Below are positions 61,650-64,000 of a stretch of 64,000 nt of DNA, piece by piece. The translations under genes were made by a program, and so were the position numbers. Below the pieces are notes generated by a model. It was not told where the DNA came from. It searched no databases and worked only from the letters and a program-made list of their open reading frames with translations. The stretch's first letter is position 1; each line of letters opens with the position of its first letter. The stretch comes from an uncultured Porticoccus sp. (lineage in GTDB: Bacteria; Pseudomonadota; Gammaproteobacteria; Pseudomonadales; Porticoccaceae): assembly GCA_947259505.1 (NCBI GenBank), contig CAMYLT010000001.1, positions 1-64,000 on the forward strand. The letters are read 5' to 3'.

Positions 61650-62255
61650 ATGTCGCAACAAAACCAGTTCTCAGCTTCTGATGTGGAGGTGCTGGAACGT
61701 CAAACGGTATTTAAGGGCTTTTTTACGATGGCCCGGTTATGTTTGCGCCACAAATTGTTCGCGGGGGGGTGGTCAAAGCCGATATTTCGGGAGCTGTTTG
61801 AGCGTGATCACTGTGTCGGGGTGCTACTTTATGATCCCCGGCTTGAACTTGTCGCCCTGACCGAACAGTTCCGGGTCGGGGTGCTGGGGCAGCAGCAGAG
61901 TCCCTGGTTATTTGAAGTGGTGGCGGGTATGGCCGAGCCCAATGAGTTACTGGAAGACGTGGCCAGACGCGAGGTGCTTGAAGAGGCGGGTATTCACGCT
62001 CAGGAATTGATTAGCATCTGTGATTACTGGGTTAGTCCCGGCGGCAGCAGTGAGCGGATGTACCTGTTTTGTGCGCCTGTCGACCTGTCAAATGCCGGGG
62101 GCTTGTTTGGCCTCGATCACGAGTCTGAAGACATCAGGTTACATGTACTACCGGAACAGCAGGCATTTGACTGGTTAGATGAGGGACGATGCAACAATGC
62201 TGCCACAATCATCAGCCTGATGTGGTTGAGAACCAACCGACAACAATTTCTGTGA
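61650..62255 (+). CDS. nudF: ADP-ribose pyrophosphatase NudF
   Basis: NudF is a Nudix hydrolase that splits ADP-ribose to AMP and ribose 5-phosphate. The Nudix box GMAEPNELLEDVARREVL, then EEAGI, is intact, and the downstream ICDYWVSPGGSSERMYLF fits the ADPRase subfamily. The ATG at 61650 gives 201 residues; a GTG at 61638 is an alternative. It is the first gene of the nudF-DUF1249-cpdA-yqiA series, all on the plus strand. Confidence 0.93.
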   Translation: MSQQNQFSASDVEVLERQTVFKGFFTMARLCLRHKLFAGGWSKPIFRELFERDHCVGVLLYDPRLELVALTEQFRVGVLGQQQSPWLFEVVAGMAEPNELLEDVARREVLEEAGIHAQELISICDYWVSPGGSSERMYLFCAPVDLSNAGGLFGLDHESEDIRLHVLPEQQAFDWLDEGRCNNAATIISLMWLRTNRQQFL

Positions 62256-62313
62256 TGAACTATGCTGTTTTTTATTGTGGATAGGGCAACCGTGCAAAAT
62301 GTGAATCAGCGCT

Positions 62314-62781
62314 GTGACTGAGAAACTGAAAATGCGTTACAAAGTCGACTTGAGGGGGTACATGGCGGACTGCGAGGCCAATTACTTCCGTCTCATGAAG
62401 TTGTTTCCCGATATGTTGGAGGAAGCAGCGGAGCGGAGGTTGGGACTTAGTCACGACAGCGATCACGAGTTGTTCCTGCTTGTTCGGGAGAACACTCGCT
62501 ATACCACCCTCATTGAGCTGAGCCAGGTTGCCAGTGCCGGGAAAGAGAACCCCTGGTTCCGGTTGCCTGTGCTGATGTTGAGGTTGTATCACGATGCGCG
62601 GGTTGCAGAAGTGGTGTCATGCGATGGTTTCAGACATCTCCGGCCGCGCTATGGTTACCCCAATCAACAGATGCACCAGCAAGATGAGAAGGCGCAGTGG
62701 AACCGTTTCCTCGGCGAGTGGCTCTCCCACTGCCTGGCACGGGGCTACTATCCGGAACCCTTGTTTGGCGAAGCTCCCTAA
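62314..62781 (+). CDS. DUF1249 family protein (YqiB-like)
   Basis: A 155-residue soluble protein resembling E. coli YqiB: LRGYMADCEANYFRLMKLFP near the start and later YPNQQMHQQDEKAQWNRFL. Function is unknown. GTG at 62314 is used, though ATG at 62332 could be the start. It sits between nudF and cpdA, the arrangement conserved across gammaproteobacteria. Confidence 0.88.
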   Translation: MTEKLKMRYKVDLRGYMADCEANYFRLMKLFPDMLEEAAERRLGLSHDSDHELFLLVRENTRYTTLIELSQVASAGKENPWFRLPVLMLRLYHDARVAEVVSCDGFRHLRPRYGYPNQQMHQQDEKAQWNRFLGEWLSHCLARGYYPEPLFGEAP

Positions 62782-62831
62782 CGGGCTGAAAGGTATTGGC
62801 CTGGTATCGTCTCAGTGAAGGGAGAAAAGAG

Positions 62832-63632
62832 TTGTCTTTGCAATTGCCAGATAATCAGGAAATCAAGTTAATCCAGTTGTCCGATTGTCATCTGGGTTCC
62901 GATGAGCATTTTTCCCTGGCCGGAATTAACACTGCCGAGAGCCTTGGCCAGGTTATGTCCAGTCTCGACAAAAAACTGTCAGATTATGATCTATTGGCGG
63001 TGACCGGGGATATTGCTGCGGATGGGGAGCGGGCTGCCTACGAGTTATTTGAACGCTCGATGCCTGCGGGTACGCCATTTGCCTGGTTGCCGGGTAACCA
63101 TGATGATTTCACCCTGATGCAACAGACCTTACGGCAGCCGTTTCAGCGGGTGGTGGAACTTAACGATTGGGTGGCAATTTTTTTGGTGAGTGCTGTGGCG
63201 GGTCAAGTGGGTGGGCAGCTGACAGATGTCGAGCTGGTCGAACTCGCGCAATTGTTGGAAAAGTACCGGAAACGGCATGTGGTGTTATTCGTTCACCATC
63301 CCCCGGCAGAAATCGACTGCCAGTGGCTCGACAAGCAGCGCATCGCTAATCACCAGGCGCTGGCAGAGCTATTAGCGGGTTTTGATCATGTCCGCGCGAT
63401 CTTTAGTGGTCATGTGCATCAGAGCTGTGCAACCCATTGGGCGGGAATTCCCGTCTACAGCGTGCCATCTACTTGTTTTCAGTTTGCGCCTGGCAGTGAG
63501 GAGTTTGATCTTTGTGAGCAGCCACCGGGCTATCGCTGGATTCATTTGCATACCGATGGCTCCATCGACACAGGTGTTGAATTTGCCCGGCGTGATCTAC
63601 AGCAGGTCGATCGTCACTGTATCGGTTACTGA
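62832..63632 (+). CDS. cpdA: 3',5'-cyclic AMP phosphodiesterase CpdA
   Basis: CpdA hydrolyses cAMP and so limits Crp/Vfr signalling. The class III metallophosphoesterase residues are present: D-x-H in QLSDCHLG, VTGDIAADG, GNHDDF, the His pair in FVHHPP and FSGHVHQ. The TTG at 62832 with GGAG 7 bases upstream gives 266 residues and starts just before the first motif, as in the family. The frame is open to 62796, but there AAAGG is only 2 bases from the TTG. yqiA follows. Confidence 0.93.
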   Translation: MSLQLPDNQEIKLIQLSDCHLGSDEHFSLAGINTAESLGQVMSSLDKKLSDYDLLAVTGDIAADGERAAYELFERSMPAGTPFAWLPGNHDDFTLMQQTLRQPFQRVVELNDWVAIFLVSAVAGQVGGQLTDVELVELAQLLEKYRKRHVVLFVHHPPAEIDCQWLDKQRIANHQALAELLAGFDHVRAIFSGHVHQSCATHWAGIPVYSVPSTCFQFAPGSEEFDLCEQPPGYRWIHLHTDGSIDTGVEFARRDLQQVDRHCIGY

Positions 63633-63692
63633 GGTTAGCCTGGCCTGCCAGATCGTCCGCCATGATGGTTCTTTCCCGCTGCTCAATGCCGC

Positions 63693-63698
63693 TATAAT
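63693..63698 (+). promoter_or_regulatory. Perfect -10 hexamer upstream of yqiA
   Basis: TATAAT matches the -10 consensus exactly, 35 bases before the yqiA ATG. No good -35 lies at the expected distance, the best being TTCTTT at 63669-63674. It could start a yqiA transcript separate from cpdA. Confidence 0.35.
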
Positions 63699-63732
63699 CC
63701 GGGGCATCTTTCGATAAGGTTACCGGTCTGGC

Positions 63733-64000
63733 ATGGCGTTAGTTTACATTCATGGCTTTAACAGCTCTCCTGCCTCCCTGAAGGCGCGCCAGACGGATGA
63801 ATGGTTGTCACTGCATCATCCCCATATTCCTTTTTTCTGTCCCCAGCTCAGCAATCAACCCGATCTCGCCATTCAGCAATTGCAGGCGTTGATCGAACAG
63901 GCCGAGCAACCGGTGGGATTGGTGGGCAGCTCCATGGGCGGTTACTACGCCACCTGGTTGGCCGAGCAATATGGTTTGCCCTCGGTGCTGATTAATCCCG
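63733..64000 (+). CDS. yqiA: YqiA-type esterase, 3' end outside window
   Basis: The first 89 residues of an alpha/beta-hydrolase: MALVYIHGFNSSPASLKARQ opens the family pattern, and the nucleophile elbow GSSMGGYYATWLAE is reached near residue 67. YqiA in E. coli is a thioesterase/esterase of unknown physiological role. The ATG at 63733 follows the cpdA stop by 100 bases. In related genomes parE follows, which is outside this window. Confidence 0.9.
   Translation, partial: MALVYIHGFNSSPASLKARQTDEWLSLHHPHIPFFCPQLSNQPDLAIQQLQALIEQAEQPVGLVGSSMGGYYATWLAEQYGLPSVLINP

Overview
The window looks like the chromosome of a Pseudomonadales/Cellvibrionales-type gammaproteobacterium. Blocks of housekeeping genes recur in the order known from Pseudomonas: aroQ-accB-accC-prmA; HAD phosphatase/rppH/ptsP/lgt/thyA/folA/ilvD; argE-argA; glnE-ilvE-waaF-waaC-waaG-waaP; hldE; waaA; tolC/nudF/DUF1249/cpdA/yqiA. 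The join between blocks differs from Pseudomonas, so this is a relative rather than a member of that genus. Coding density is very high, no intergenic gap exceeds 300 bases, and I see no tRNA, rRNA, CRISPR, prophage or insertion sequence.

Layout. 1-3.8 kb (minus strand): a zinc-ribbon protein with a perfect Glu-Ala hexanucleotide repeat, prmA, then the acetyl-CoA carboxylase genes accC-accB behind aroQ. 4.1-10 kb: dsbD, divergent from a periplasmic copper chaperone, a DUF2333 membrane protein and a PAS-GGDEF-EAL protein. 10-16.7 kb: a PfkB sugar/nucleoside kinase, PBP1b with an LpoP-like lipoprotein, and a DUF1631 plus PilZ pair. 16.7-25.2 kb: RNA modification (rsmC, rsuA), a HAD phosphatase, rppH, ptsP, an NRDE protein, lgt, thyA and folA. 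25.3-30.4 kb: a six-gene TonB2/TtpC-type energy-transduction operon (DUF3450, TtpC-like ExbB, ExbB, ExbD, TonB, TPR). 30.4-37.2 kb: ilvD, argA, argE, a small DUF6316-like gene and an orphan GspE/PilB-type ATPase. 37.2-41.2 kb: glnE and ilvE.

41.2-61.5 kb is the lipopolysaccharide core region: waaF, waaC, waaG, waaP, two further kinase-like genes and a carbamoyltransferase. These predict a heptose-rich inner core that is phosphorylated and carbamoylated as in Pseudomonas. Then comes an AT-rich segment (about 49.1-54.5 kb) with two different sulfotransferases, two glycosyltransferases and a WaaL-type ligase. After it come an InaA-like kinase lacking its catalytic Asp, hldE, an aldo/keto reductase with an FAD oxidoreductase, waaA and tolC. 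The sulfotransferase-containing outer-core segment is the most interesting part of the window: it predicts a sulfated LPS core, which is an inference and not shown here.

61.6-64 kb holds nudF, DUF1249, cpdA and the 5' part of yqiA. Several key genes (mrcB, waaP, waaA, cpdA) appear to start at TTG behind good ribosome binding sites, so their starts are set differently here from a default ATG choice.
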